Assembly (NCBI GenBank): GCA_027003075.1
Contig: JALWYV010000034.1
Span: forward strand, 1-54,384
DNA from: Caldifarciminota bacterium
GTDB taxonomy: Bacteria > Hydrothermota > Hydrothermia > LBFQ01
DNA: 54,384 nucleotides
Direction: 5' to 3'
In this document: one piece after another, positions 34,184-43,016 of the stretch
Layout: every line of letters begins with the position of its first letter
Numbering within the stretch: the stretch's first letter is position 1
The notes under the pieces: generated by a model
What the model saw: only the letters and a program-made list of their open reading frames with translations
Told to the model about the DNA's origin: nothing
Databases searched by the model: none
Program-made: the position numbers and the translations under genes

Positions 34184-34189
34184 ATTATA
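34184..34189 (-). promoter_or_regulatory. -10 box and short leader with Shine-Dalgarno for korB
   Basis: TATAAT on the minus strand, 21 bases before the ATG at 34162. The sequence AAGGAGGT (34175-34168) sits where the mRNA should begin. It is the clear exception to the leaderless pattern. Confidence 0.65.
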
Positions 34190-34211
34190 GGCCTGAATAC
34201 CTCAACGCCGT

Positions 34212-34217
34212 TATACT
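34212..34217 (+). promoter_or_regulatory. -10 box for hutI
   Basis: TATACT ends 6 bases before the hutI ATG. It is divergent from the korB promoter, with 22 bases between the two boxes. Confidence 0.5.
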
Positions 34218-34223
34218 AACAGG

Positions 34224-35357
34224 ATGCGAACCGTTCTTAAGGGGATGAGGGCCGTCTTTGACGGCTACACCCTCCGCTCCGGCCTTGACGTGGCGGTGGA
34301 GTTCGGTAAGGTGGTGGAGATCGGTGAGAACCTCAAGGGGGACGAGTACGTGATCTTAGAAGGAAAGGTGCTTTACCCTGCTCTGGTAGACGCCCACACC
34401 CACCTGATATACGCCGGAGACCGGGTGTTTGAACTGAAGATGAGGCTCACCGGGGCCTCCTATCTGGACATCCTGAAGGAAGGAGGCGGAATAAGGTCAA
34501 CGGTCAGGGCGACCGTTGAGGCTTCGGACGAGGAACTCATATCTTCAACGCTAAAAAGGATAGAGGAGTTAAAGCGCAGGGGAGTGGGAGCAGTTGAGAT
34601 AAAGACGGGCTACGGCATATCCTACGAGCAGGAGATCAGACTGCTGAAACTTATACACGAAGTTTCAATCAAGACGGACGTTATCGTCGTTCCCACCCTC
34701 CTCTTCCACGTGCCTCCGGAGGACGGGGACGTAAAGGGTTACCTCAAGGAGTTCTTTGAGAGGTACGAGGAGTACGCCCACCTGATAAAGTTCGTGGACG
34801 TCTTCGCAGACGAGGGAGCCTTCGGGCCAGAGGAAACCGAGATGATATTATCCTTCTATAAGAGCAAAGGGGTGCCGTGTAGACTACACGCCGACGAGTT
34901 CAAGCCCTTCGCATCCAGACTTGCCGCAAAGTACGGGTGCGTCTCGGCCGATCACCTGATCCACACGACGGAGGAGAACGTTAAGGCTCTGGCCGAAGCT
35001 GGCGTGATGGCCACCCTATGCCCGGTAACGGGGTTCTTCCTCAGGGAGGGGTTTGCTCCCTACGATCTCCTGAAGGAGTACGGTGTAAGGGTCGCCCTAT
35101 CCTCGGACCACAACCCCGGAACCGCCCCCTTCCTCAACCCGTTCATAACCGTCCTCCTCGCCGTCTTTGGCTACGGTATGACACCGGAGGAAGCGTTCGC
35201 GGCCCACACCTCTGCTGCGGCCGATTCCCTGTTGCTGAACAAGGTGGGAAGGATAGAACCCGGATCCCGCGCCCTGATGTTCGCGATGGATTACACACCG
35301 GACGAGCTGGTATACCGGGGTAAGGTGGACGCAGTCGTGGACTTCGTTGAACTTTAG
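34224..35357 (+). CDS. hutI: Imidazolonepropionase
   Basis: Hydrolyses 4-imidazolone-5-propionate to N-formimino-glutamate in histidine breakdown. 377 residues, slightly short of the usual 405. Amidohydrolase metal motif VDAHTHLIYAGDRVFEL, substrate residues in EGGGIRSTVRAT, IKTGYG, HADEF with the metal histidine, DHLIHT, and SSDHNPGTAP. No hutH, hutU or hutG is nearby, so the pathway, if present, is dispersed. The four bases TTAG at its end hold both its stop and that of convergent thiL. Confidence 0.94.
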   Translation: MRTVLKGMRAVFDGYTLRSGLDVAVEFGKVVEIGENLKGDEYVILEGKVLYPALVDAHTHLIYAGDRVFELKMRLTGASYLDILKEGGGIRSTVRATVEASDEELISSTLKRIEELKRRGVGAVEIKTGYGISYEQEIRLLKLIHEVSIKTDVIVVPTLLFHVPPEDGDVKGYLKEFFERYEEYAHLIKFVDVFADEGAFGPEETEMILSFYKSKGVPCRLHADEFKPFASRLAAKYGCVSADHLIHTTEENVKALAEAGVMATLCPVTGFFLREGFAPYDLLKEYGVRVALSSDHNPGTAPFLNPFITVLLAVFGYGMTPEEAFAAHTSAAADSLLLNKVGRIEPGSRALMFAMDYTPDELVYRGKVDAVVDFVEL

Positions 35358-36307
35358 AAGTGCTGCCAGCCGGTGGGGTTTATACGGTTCCCCTCCGTAT
35401 CAAATACCCCCTCCGGTCCCAGCTCCACCCGTCCTATGCGGTAGAAACCCAGACTCTCAACCCTGGCAGCCTGAGACTCCGGAACGGTAAACAGAAGTTC
35501 GTACTCCTCCCCGCTCCCGAGGGCTATGTCAAGGGGGTCGGCGTTGAGATTCTCCCCGACGAAGCGGACGGAGTCGTCCAGCGGTAAGGCCTCCGTATCC
35601 AGAACTATCCTGACACCGGACGCCACGGCCATACGGTAGGCGTCAGTTGAAAGGCCGTCCGATACGTCTATGGCAGCCGCCACCTCTATGCCCTCGGCTC
35701 TCAGACGTTTGGCCTCATCTATACGGGGCGTGGGTCTGGCCACCTTCTCCCTCAGACGAGAGTACCACCACTCGTTTCCTCTGGGGGATAACTTCTGAGC
35801 CATAAAAAAGGCCTTCACCCTTCCGATATCTCCGGTGATAAAGACCGCCTGCCCCTCATCCGCCCCGCTCCTCAGCCATTTGCTCTTACGGGATACCTCA
35901 CCGAGTACGACGAAAGTCAGGGCAAGCTCCTTACCCCTGCTTATGTTCCCTCCCGCCAGAGGCACGCAGAACTTCTCGCTCAGAGGGATAAAGCCCTCGT
36001 AGATCTTCTCCAGTTTATCCAGATAGTTCCTCGGAGTTTGAACGTTCACGAGGAAGGACAGGGGTTCTCCGCCCATCGCTGCTATATCCGACAGCGCCCC
36101 CGCCAGGGCCCTGTACCCTATCTCAAAGGGCTGGAGTATACCGAAGTCAAAGTGAACGCCCTCAACCGCCGTATCCACACTTATGAGTAGATCCTTTCCG
36201 GGATTCTGCTTTATAGCAGAGCAGTCGTCCCCCACCCCCACCACAACGCGGGGGTGGGGAGATCCGAACCGCTCCGTGAGTTTACGTATAAGTTCGTCCT
36301 CACGCAT
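35354..36307 (-). CDS. thiL: Thiamine-monophosphate kinase
   Basis: Phosphorylates thiamine monophosphate to the active cofactor. 317 residues. Motifs are VGVGDDCSAI, LISVDTAVEGVHFDF, LAGALSDIAAMGGEPL, LAGGNISRG and the C-terminal DVSDGLSTDA then GSGEEYELLF. The cofactor product is needed by korB and dxs in this window. Its ATG overlaps the stop of the parvulin gene upstream (TAATG), so they form one unit. No TPP riboswitch is visible. Confidence 0.95.
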   Translation of the reverse strand: MREDELIRKLTERFGSPHPRVVVGVGDDCSAIKQNPGKDLLISVDTAVEGVHFDFGILQPFEIGYRALAGALSDIAAMGGEPLSFLVNVQTPRNYLDKLEKIYEGFIPLSEKFCVPLAGGNISRGKELALTFVVLGEVSRKSKWLRSGADEGQAVFITGDIGRVKAFFMAQKLSPRGNEWWYSRLREKVARPTPRIDEAKRLRAEGIEVAAAIDVSDGLSTDAYRMAVASGVRIVLDTEALPLDDSVRFVGENLNADPLDIALGSGEEYELLFTVPESQAARVESLGFYRIGRVELGPEGVFDTEGNRINPTGWQHF

Positions 36308-38430
36308 TACTTCTTCTCTTCCTTACCACCCTTCTCCTTCTTCTTTCCCTCCTTGCTCTCCCTGTACATCTTCTCTATCCTGTCTTCGTACACCTTCACG
36401 TGGTACTTCTTCTTGAGGTACTCAAGGGCCTTCTCGTAGAGCTCCTTCTCCTTCTCGTACTGGAGCTTCTGACGGATACGCCCCTTCACCTCCTCAAAGG
36501 GCTGGGTGGTCGTCTTCTGTTTCTCAAGGACCCTGTACACCGCCCAGCGGCCGTCCTTCATCCTCATGACCCGCCACCTCTTGAGGGGGGACCTCCACGC
36601 CCTCCTGAAGAAGTCCGGCTCCTGAGACTTCGTTATGAAGACGTAACCGGCGCGGCTCCTCTCGGCCTGAATGTCTGTCATGGCCCTGGCTACGGAGTCG
36701 GCCTTCACCTTGCCGCTGCGGATCTTCCTGAGGAGCTGGTACGCCGTCTTACTGTCCTTTACGACTATCCTCTGGACCCTCACGCGGGCTTCCTTCGTGA
36801 ACTCGTCCTTCTTGTGGATGTCGTAGTACTTGCGTACCTCCTCATCGCTCACGTTCACCTTCTCCTTGACCAGCTTGTTGTATAGGGCGACGAGCATGGC
36901 GTCCTTGTAGGCCTGCCTCATGCGAGAGTATATGGGGTAGTGGAGGTAGTACCTCCTGAGTTCGGCCTCGGCCACTTCAAGGATCTCCGGCAGTATGGCG
37001 TTCTCAAGGTACTTCTTCGCACCGGCAGGCGTGGCGTAGAGGGACTGGTACCTTCCGGGGAGCTTCCGGATGCGGTTCACCAGATCCTTATCGGTTATAA
37101 CCTTGCCGAGCTTCTCTATAACGGCCACGGTATCGGGGAGTTCCTTGAGGAGCCTCTCAATCTCACCGGCTTTCATCCCCTCTTCCCTTTCCTCCTCTGC
37201 TCCCTCCTTAACCGTGGTGTCCTCGGCCTCTATGAAGACCTTAACGCCGTAGAACTCCTTGAGCCTCTCCCTGTCCTCCTGATAGATCTTCCTCTCCTTC
37301 TCGCCCTCCACGGCGTTCTTAACGATGTTCTTCACCTCGTCAAAGGTCTTGTACCTTTCCGGTTTCTTATCCAGAACCTTTATCACCATCCAGACGGTAT
37401 CCCCGCGATAGACGAAGACGTCGCCCGTGTCGTGCTTGAAGGCCTCCTTAAATAGGTCCTTGTACGCCTCGTAGGTGTCGTATATGACGAGTTTACCCTT
37501 ACGCCTTGCCTCGGGCTTGAATACGTTTACGGTGGTATCGGCGGCTATGGAGTCCAGTTTGGCCCCCTTCCTCACAGCCTTGAGGATCTTATACGCCGTT
37601 GCGCTGTCCTTCACACCCACCCTGACTATCTCAAGACGGGCGGGGTCCCTGTAGTTGGACTTGTGGGCGTTGTAGTAAGCCTTGAGTTCCTTTTCGGTGG
37701 CCCTGGCTTTGGCCTTCACACCGTACATGTAGTAGGCCTGGCGGAGGGCGGCCTTCCTCTCGGCCTCCATCTTCTCCTTCACCTCGCGGGTAGTATCAAG
37801 CCTCATGGCTTCCGCCTCCCTGAGGGCCACCTCCTCTATGGCTATCCTCTCAACGAGCTGCTTCCGGCCTTCGGGATTGTCAAACTTGCCCCTCTGGAAG
37901 GGGGGTATCTGCTCAAGTACCCACTCCAGCATCATGGAGCTGACGTACCCGCCGTCGTAGACTCCGAGGGTCTCCGGGAAGTTGCGGCGGAACATCTCCT
38001 CAACGGCCTCCGTAGCGTCCTCAAAGTACCTGCCCTCGGGGAAGTTAACGGCGACGTACTCAAACACCTTCCCGGCCTCCGGGTACCTGCCCTGCGCCTG
38101 AAGGATGAGTCCCTTACGGTAGAGTACGTTTTCGGCCTTCGGGGATTTCTTGCCCACCGACTTCTCCACACGTTCCACCTCTTTGAGGGCGCGGTCGTAG
38201 TCCCTCAGACGGTAGAAGTAGAGATCGGATAGGAGAAGCCCACCCCAGTACTTGTCCGGTGAGGACCTGAACACCTCCTCCGCTTTCTTGTAGTCACCCT
38301 TTAGTTCGGCGAACAGTCCGGCCTGAAGGTTGGGATCGGAGACGTAAACGTCCTCAGTTACCTTCTTTGCGCAGGAAGTTATTCCAGCGGTTAATACACT
38401 CAAAACCGCCAAGGTCGCAATTCTTTTCAT
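36307..38430 (-). CDS. Lipoprotein with TPR-like repeats and two parvulin (PpiC) domains
   Basis: 707 residues. A lipoprotein signal ends in ITSC with the cysteine at 20. Residues 30-150 form TPR-like helices (LFAELKGDYKKAEEVF, LQAQGRYPEAGKVFEYVA). Two parvulin-type peptidyl-prolyl isomerase domains follow, the first around ARLEIVRVGVKDSATAYKIL, the second around ARVRVQRIVVKDSKTAYQLL, each flanked by SurA-like helices. The C-terminal 40 residues are almost all Lys and Glu. It is probably a periplasmic chaperone for outer-membrane or secreted proteins. A TATAAT box ends 8 bases before the ATG. It is coupled to thiL, likely without functional meaning. Confidence 0.9.
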   Translation of the reverse strand: MKRIATLAVLSVLTAGITSCAKKVTEDVYVSDPNLQAGLFAELKGDYKKAEEVFRSSPDKYWGGLLLSDLYFYRLRDYDRALKEVERVEKSVGKKSPKAENVLYRKGLILQAQGRYPEAGKVFEYVAVNFPEGRYFEDATEAVEEMFRRNFPETLGVYDGGYVSSMMLEWVLEQIPPFQRGKFDNPEGRKQLVERIAIEEVALREAEAMRLDTTREVKEKMEAERKAALRQAYYMYGVKAKARATEKELKAYYNAHKSNYRDPARLEIVRVGVKDSATAYKILKAVRKGAKLDSIAADTTVNVFKPEARRKGKLVIYDTYEAYKDLFKEAFKHDTGDVFVYRGDTVWMVIKVLDKKPERYKTFDEVKNIVKNAVEGEKERKIYQEDRERLKEFYGVKVFIEAEDTTVKEGAEEEREEGMKAGEIERLLKELPDTVAVIEKLGKVITDKDLVNRIRKLPGRYQSLYATPAGAKKYLENAILPEILEVAEAELRRYYLHYPIYSRMRQAYKDAMLVALYNKLVKEKVNVSDEEVRKYYDIHKKDEFTKEARVRVQRIVVKDSKTAYQLLRKIRSGKVKADSVARAMTDIQAERSRAGYVFITKSQEPDFFRRAWRSPLKRWRVMRMKDGRWAVYRVLEKQKTTTQPFEEVKGRIRQKLQYEKEKELYEKALEYLKKKYHVKVYEDRIEKMYRESKEGKKKEKGGKEEKK

Positions 38431-38438
38431 AGGCGGGT

Positions 38439-38444
38439 ATTATA
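38439..38444 (-). promoter_or_regulatory. -10 box for the parvulin lipoprotein
   Basis: Perfect TATAAT (in GCGGTATAAT) 8 bases before the ATG at 38430. Confidence 0.65.
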
Positions 38445-38464
38445 CCGCTGTGGGATTAATCAGG

Positions 38465-38476
38465 CGGGCAAGCCCG
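38465..38476 (-). terminator. Short hairpin directly after the 38477 gene
   Basis: CGGGC-tt-GCCCG on the minus strand abuts the stop codon, without a T-tract. It may be a weak terminator or an mRNA 3' cap. Confidence 0.3.
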
Positions 38477-38890
38477 TCATTCAACGAAGTACAGGTAATA
38501 GGTATCCGGGAACCTCCGTTTGAGTATCACCTTCGCGGAGTCTACGCCGAGCCTGTACGCCCTGTAGCACGTTTCAGCAGCGAAGAGGCCCTCCGCCTCC
38601 CTGCAAACCTTAAGGTACTCCTGAGCAGCCCTATCCTTTCTACCCATGCGCTCGTAAAATACGGCGAGGACGTACCTGTCGTAAACGCTCTTGACCTTAA
38701 ACCTATCCTCCCTGAAGTCCCCACGTAATACCGTCATATAACCGTAGGCGAAGTTCTTCTTATCAGGTACGTCGTCCCACACCCTGTAGAGGAATGCGGC
38801 CTCCGCGCTCTCCTTTGAGGCCTGAAGTAGGGCGGTCTTACATCCCTTCTCAAGGTAGCACAGGTACAGGGCGTTAAAGAGGAGGCTCAT
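38477..38890 (-). CDS. Small helical protein of unknown function
   Basis: 137 residues from the ATG at 38890 (SLLFNALYLCYLEKGCKTAL). A longer reading from 38917 overlaps the end of the upstream gene and places the promoter inside the coding region. The TAGAAT box ends 7 bases before 38890, which supports the shorter form. The sequence is all helix, with repeated pairs such as YVLAVFYERMGRKDRAAQEYLKVC and GLFAAETCYRAYRLG, similar to TPR or Sel1-like repeats. There is no signal peptide or membrane segment. Function not recognised. Confidence 0.7.
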   Translation of the reverse strand: MSLLFNALYLCYLEKGCKTALLQASKESAEAAFLYRVWDDVPDKKNFAYGYMTVLRGDFREDRFKVKSVYDRYVLAVFYERMGRKDRAAQEYLKVCREAEGLFAAETCYRAYRLGVDSAKVILKRRFPDTYYLYFVE

Positions 38891-38897
38891 GCTCTCT

Positions 38898-38903
38898 ATT
38901 CTA
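38898..38903 (-). promoter_or_regulatory. -10 box overlapping the stop codon of the methyltransferase gene
   Basis: TAGAAT on the minus strand; its first three bases are the TAG stop of the upstream RNA methyltransferase gene. It ends 7 bases before the ATG at 38890. Confidence 0.55.
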
Positions 38904-39815
38904 AATCCGTTTTTCAAACAGGGCTATGAAGAAACCTTCCGTATCCGTCCTGTGGGGATAAAAGCGTTTCGTTCCCGGAATCCTTCCCTCAATCTCCCCT
39001 ATGCCTATTTCCGGTACGGGCAGGAGGGTGGCGTCCGTATCGCTCAGGAACTTCTCAACCACGTTCTCGTTCTCCTCGTAGGTTATCGTACACGTGGAGT
39101 ACACGAGCCTTCCACCCGGCTTCAGCATCTGCCACCCCGCCATGAGGAGCCTGTACTGGATACGGCTGTAGGTCTTTACGTCCTTAGGGGACCACCAGAG
39201 GGCGACCTCCGGGTTTTTGTGGAGAGTCCCCACAGAGGAGCAGGGGGCGTCCACCAAGACGTAATCGTAGTACTCCCGGTAGAACCTCACCAGTTTTTCA
39301 CCCCTGTATATGCTCACGACTACGTTGAGGCATCCCATCCGCTCCACGTTGTTCACCAGCGCCCTCACCCTGTCCATGGAGGCGTCGTTCGCAAACACCA
39401 TGCCCGTGTTCTCCATTAGGGCGGAGAGGAGGGTGGTCTTGGAACCGGGTGCGGCTGCTATGTCTAAGACGAAGGAGTGGGGACGGGGGTTGAGGATGTG
39501 GGCGGGGAGCATGGAGGCGAGGTCCTGAACGTAGAAGTATCCGAGGAAATGTTCAAGGGTCTTGCCCATCTCCGAAGGGTACCGGAGGACCCGGAAGGCG
39601 TAAGGGAGTACGGTATCCTCAAGGACGAACCCCTTCCTCTCTAACCTCTCCTTTAGAGCCTTCGGCTCTATCTTGAGCGTGTTCGCCCGTATGTAGGGGC
39701 GGTAGGAGGGGGAGGTTATATAACGGAGGTAATCCTCGTACTCCTCCCCCATAATATCCCTGACCGTCGTCCATAGGGTACGGTTCTTCTCAAGGTACTC
39801 CCGTTTTATAGGCAT
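38901..39815 (-). CDS. RsmB/NOP-family RNA m5C methyltransferase
   Basis: Class I SAM-dependent methyltransferase making 5-methylcytosine in rRNA or tRNA. 304 residues. SAM-binding motif LDIAAAPGSKTTLLSALM, then FANDASMDRVRAL, the VDAPCSSVGTLHKNPE motif with one catalytic cysteine, and LVYSTCTITYEENENVVEKF with the second (nucleophile) cysteine. The N-terminal part is short (YIRANTLKI), as in RsmF or YebU-like and archaeal forms. It follows sppA by 4 bases with GAGGG upstream, so they are one unit. Exact RNA target unknown. Confidence 0.94.
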   Translation of the reverse strand: MPIKREYLEKNRTLWTTVRDIMGEEYEDYLRYITSPSYRPYIRANTLKIEPKALKERLERKGFVLEDTVLPYAFRVLRYPSEMGKTLEHFLGYFYVQDLASMLPAHILNPRPHSFVLDIAAAPGSKTTLLSALMENTGMVFANDASMDRVRALVNNVERMGCLNVVVSIYRGEKLVRFYREYYDYVLVDAPCSSVGTLHKNPEVALWWSPKDVKTYSRIQYRLLMAGWQMLKPGGRLVYSTCTITYEENENVVEKFLSDTDATLLPVPEIGIGEIEGRIPGTKRFYPHRTDTEGFFIALFEKRI

Positions 39816-39819
39816 CCCT

Positions 39820-42036
39820 CTACTTCACCTCAACGTCGTACTCCATCCTGTACAGGATCTGAAGGCCCTCAGGTACGAGGTCCTCCACGTTGAAGTTCAG
39901 GGACGCCCCCTTACCGAACATTCCCTTTAGCCTATCAAACGTACCCTTAGGCTTCGGATAGACCACCACGTCGTAATCCTCCACCCCGGCCTTCTTCGCG
40001 GCCAGATCCACGGCGTCTATCACCCCGCCGAAGCCGTCCGCTAACCCTATCTCTACGGCGTCGTATCCTGCCCACACCCTTCCGCCTCCTATGGCCTTTA
40101 CGGAGTCCTTAGACAGTCCCCTGCCCTTTGATACGACGGAGACGAACCTATCGTACACTGCTGCTATAGTACGCCGTACCCTCTCAACCTCGCTGGAGTC
40201 CATCCGACGCCAGAGGGACCAGGCGTCGCTGAAGGGGTAGGTCTTGACCACGTCCCGGTTCAGGTGGAGTTTCTTCTTATAGAAGTCCCTCAGGACGAAT
40301 TTAGCTCCCAGTACACCGATAGAACCGGTAATCGTGGTGCGATCCACGAGGATGGTGTCGGCGAGGGTGGAGATGTAGTACCCTCCGGAGGCTGCGACAT
40401 TTCCCATTGAAACTATGACGGGCTTCTCCTTCTTCAGGAGATCCACAGCACGGGCTATGTTGTCGGAGGCGAGGGCGCTCCCACCGGGGGAGTTCACCCG
40501 CAGGACGACGGCCTTCACGCTTTTATCCCTGCGTAGTTTCTCCAGTATCCTGACCATCGTCCTGTCTCCTATGGTCTTTCCTCCAACTATTGGCAGGGGA
40601 CTGTAGGAGCTCTCACCTACGGTTATACCACCTTCGGCCACCACGACGGCTATCTTCGGCTTCTCCGCATTCCACTCTCTTCTGTCAACCTTCACCAGCT
40701 TCACCCTGCTCCCCTTCTTCTTGAGCAACTCCTTCCACTGGTCCTCGTAGACGATACTGTCCACAAGACCGAGTTTCTTCGCGTCTTCGGGCAGGAAAAC
40801 TCCCATGTACCCCTTCACCAGAGAGTTGAGGGAGTCGGCGTCCATCTTCCTGCTCTCGGCGACGTCCTTGAGCCATACACCCCACATAACGTCAAGGAGA
40901 CGTGTGTACTGCTCCCTGTTAGGCTCAGACATCGTGTCCCTTACGAAAGGCTCAAGGGCCGACTTGTACTTGCCCATACGGAAGTCCTGAACCTCTATGC
41001 CGAGGGAGTCAAAGGTCCTCTTGAAGAAGGTTAACTCTGCAGACAGACCGGGGAAGGACAGGTCCCCCTCGGGAGGCAGGTAAACCTTGCCGACGGATGC
41101 GACGTAGTAGGAGGCGGTACCGTAAGAGTCGCTGAAGAAGAGGACCTCCTTACCCTTCTCCTTCGCCCTTTTGAGTAGATTTCTGAGTTCCTCAGCCTGT
41201 GCAAGAGAAAGACCGAAATCCCTCAGGTCAAGCGCTATGACCTTAACGTTGGGCGACTCAACCGCCCTCTTAATCTCGCTGATGAAATCGTAGAACTTCC
41301 TCCCGCTACCGAGGAAACCCGTCCGACCGTCCTCCGTGTAGGACTTAACTTTCACCTCGTACCTTCCCTTTTTCGGTGATGGCGTGAAGTAAGACTTTGA
41401 GAGCATGAGACCGAAGGACCTTCCCTTGTCGGAGAGGGCGCCACCGAGACGGAGTTTCGCGAAGGCCACCTCAACACCTGCCGAAAGCCTGTAGTTCTTG
41501 AGGTCGGACGATGAGGCTTCAACCCGAACGCCCACGTAAGGCAGAGGCTGAACGAATACGCCGAAGACGGGGTTTATGCCGGCTATTTCGTTGAGATCTG
41601 TACCGTCCGTCAGGTCCAGTTTCGTATACCTCGTTCCCACGTAAGCCGTGATGTAATTTTTGAACGGTCTGACACCCACACCTACGTCCGCACTGCTGGG
41701 ACCGCTCCCGTCAGTGTTTAGGGCCGCCCCGAAGGAGATGAAGGGATAGGGTCTCAGGAGCAGACCCGCGTTCCATCGCCCGTTGAGGGGGTCGTAACTC
41801 CCACCGAGGGACACGGGACCCCCACCGAAGGCGGAGGAGAGCAGGATGGAATGCCCTCCGGAGTACCCGTACCCTATTCCGAAGTTTCCGAACGCCATAT
41901 TGAAACCGTAGGAGCTGTCGGCGTAGTATAGAAGGAACTCGTTTCCGCCGTAGGAGAGACCGGCGGGATTGTTTACGGAGTTGGCCCCGTAAGAGAGCGC
42001 AACCGATGAAAGTTCAAAGAAGGGGTACAGCACCAT
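39820..42036 (-). CDS. sppA: Signal peptide peptidase SppA with N-terminal beta-barrel-like domain
   Basis: 738 residues. The C-terminal 500 residues are a tandem SppA protease: the general-base lysine K358 in GKYKSALEPF, and the nucleophile S550 in GNVAASGGYYIS, with TITGSIGVLG after it. The first 215 residues are different: alternating Gly, aromatic and short strands (FGNFGIGYGYSGGHSILLSSAFGGG, then VGVGVRPF, LRLGGAL, SFGLML), like an outer-membrane barrel that begins with an ANSVNNPAGLSYGG motif. No signal peptide is seen; a TAA is in frame 12 bases upstream, and TATAAT ends 8 bases before this ATG. Substrates are inferred to be envelope peptides. Confidence 0.93.
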   Translation of the reverse strand: MVLYPFFELSSVALSYGANSVNNPAGLSYGGNEFLLYYADSSYGFNMAFGNFGIGYGYSGGHSILLSSAFGGGPVSLGGSYDPLNGRWNAGLLLRPYPFISFGAALNTDGSGPSSADVGVGVRPFKNYITAYVGTRYTKLDLTDGTDLNEIAGINPVFGVFVQPLPYVGVRVEASSSDLKNYRLSAGVEVAFAKLRLGGALSDKGRSFGLMLSKSYFTPSPKKGRYEVKVKSYTEDGRTGFLGSGRKFYDFISEIKRAVESPNVKVIALDLRDFGLSLAQAEELRNLLKRAKEKGKEVLFFSDSYGTASYYVASVGKVYLPPEGDLSFPGLSAELTFFKRTFDSLGIEVQDFRMGKYKSALEPFVRDTMSEPNREQYTRLLDVMWGVWLKDVAESRKMDADSLNSLVKGYMGVFLPEDAKKLGLVDSIVYEDQWKELLKKKGSRVKLVKVDRREWNAEKPKIAVVVAEGGITVGESSYSPLPIVGGKTIGDRTMVRILEKLRRDKSVKAVVLRVNSPGGSALASDNIARAVDLLKKEKPVIVSMGNVAASGGYYISTLADTILVDRTTITGSIGVLGAKFVLRDFYKKKLHLNRDVVKTYPFSDAWSLWRRMDSSEVERVRRTIAAVYDRFVSVVSKGRGLSKDSVKAIGGGRVWAGYDAVEIGLADGFGGVIDAVDLAAKKAGVEDYDVVVYPKPKGTFDRLKGMFGKGASLNFNVEDLVPEGLQILYRMEYDVEVK

Positions 42037-42044
42037 AGCAGGCG

Positions 42045-42050
42045 ATTATA
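42045..42050 (-). promoter_or_regulatory. -10 box for sppA
   Basis: Perfect TATAAT (in GCGGTATAAT) 8 bases before the ATG at 42036. Confidence 0.65.
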
Positions 42051-42164
42051 CCGCTGCTATCCGGGACTTATGTTGAGTTATGCACACGAAAAGTCGTATG
42101 GGGCGTTTGGCCAGTTTCAACAAAAAATACCCGGACGTTCAGAACACGTTAAGGTTTTCTGGGA

Positions 42165-42170
42165 TAGAAT
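42165..42170 (+). promoter_or_regulatory. -10 box for sdhB
   Basis: TAGAAT ends 8 bases before the ATG at 42179. Confidence 0.6.
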
Positions 42171-42178
42171 AACCTCTT

Positions 42179-43009
42179 ATGGAGAAAGTTAAGGACGTCG
42201 TATTCCGAATACTTCGGTATTCCCCGGAAGACGGAAAACCCACCTGGGCCGAGTATAAGGTACCCGTTATAAAGGGCATGACGGTACTACAGGGCCTGTT
42301 TCATATCAAAGAAACGCAGGATCCGACCCTCTCCTTTCGGGCATCCTGCCGCATGGGAGTGTGTGGATCGTGCGCCATGAAGGTAAACGGTAAGCACATC
42401 CTCGCCTGTCAAACTCAGATACTTAAACTTCACGCTGACGTCCTCAACGTTGAGCCGTTGAGCAACTACAACGTAATAAAAGATCTGGTGCCCGACCTTT
42501 TCCCCATGTTTGAAAAACATGCAACGGTGAAGCCTTACATTATCCGGTATTCCGACCCCGAAGAGTTCAACGAGCCTACTGGAGAGTACCTCCAGCTTCC
42601 GGACGAACTGGAAGAGTACCTGCAGTTCACGTACTGTATAAAGTGCGGAGCGTGCGTATCCGCCTGTCCCGTGGTATCCGGAGACGAGGACTTCCTCGGC
42701 CCCCAGGCCCTTACTCAGGCCTACAGGTACGCCGTGGACACCAGGGACGAGGGCTACATCGTGGACAGGGATGTGGTCTCCGATATAGTATCCGGTGTGT
42801 TCCGTTGCCACTTCGTGGGGGCATGCTCTGACGCCTGTCCCAAGGGCGTGGACCCCGGTATGGCCCTGCAGCTTCTGAAGAAGGAACTGTTCCTGAACAC
42901 CTTCGGCCTGAAGCGTAAGAAGAAGACAGCAGGCTTCCACAGGATAGACTTCAACGCTCCTCCCCCTCCCGATGCGCCCAAACCGCCACCTAAGACCGTA
43001 GAGGGTTAA
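42179..43009 (+). CDS. sdhB: Succinate dehydrogenase/fumarate reductase iron-sulfur subunit
   Basis: Electron-transfer subunit between the flavoprotein and the membrane anchor. 276 residues. 2Fe-2S site SCRMGVCGSCAMKVNGKHILACQ, 4Fe-4S site CIKCGACVSACP, and the 3Fe-4S/4Fe-4S region RCHFVGACSDACPKGVDP. The last 30 residues are an unusual Lys- and Pro-rich tail (KKKTAGF, then FNAPPPPDAPKPPPK). The flavoprotein and membrane subunits are not in the window. Leaderless-type start from TAGAAT. Two tRNA genes follow on the same strand. Confidence 0.95.
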   Translation: MEKVKDVVFRILRYSPEDGKPTWAEYKVPVIKGMTVLQGLFHIKETQDPTLSFRASCRMGVCGSCAMKVNGKHILACQTQILKLHADVLNVEPLSNYNVIKDLVPDLFPMFEKHATVKPYIIRYSDPEEFNEPTGEYLQLPDELEEYLQFTYCIKCGACVSACPVVSGDEDFLGPQALTQAYRYAVDTRDEGYIVDRDVVSDIVSGVFRCHFVGACSDACPKGVDPGMALQLLKKELFLNTFGLKRKKKTAGFHRIDFNAPPPPDAPKPPPKTVEG

Positions 43010-43016
43010 TCGTCCT

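Noticed and set aside
35354-38430. TPP riboswitch upstream of the thiL unit, or preQ1 riboswitch upstream of queE
   Set aside because: thiL and queE are internal cistrons without leaders, and the unit promoters leave no space for an aptamer.
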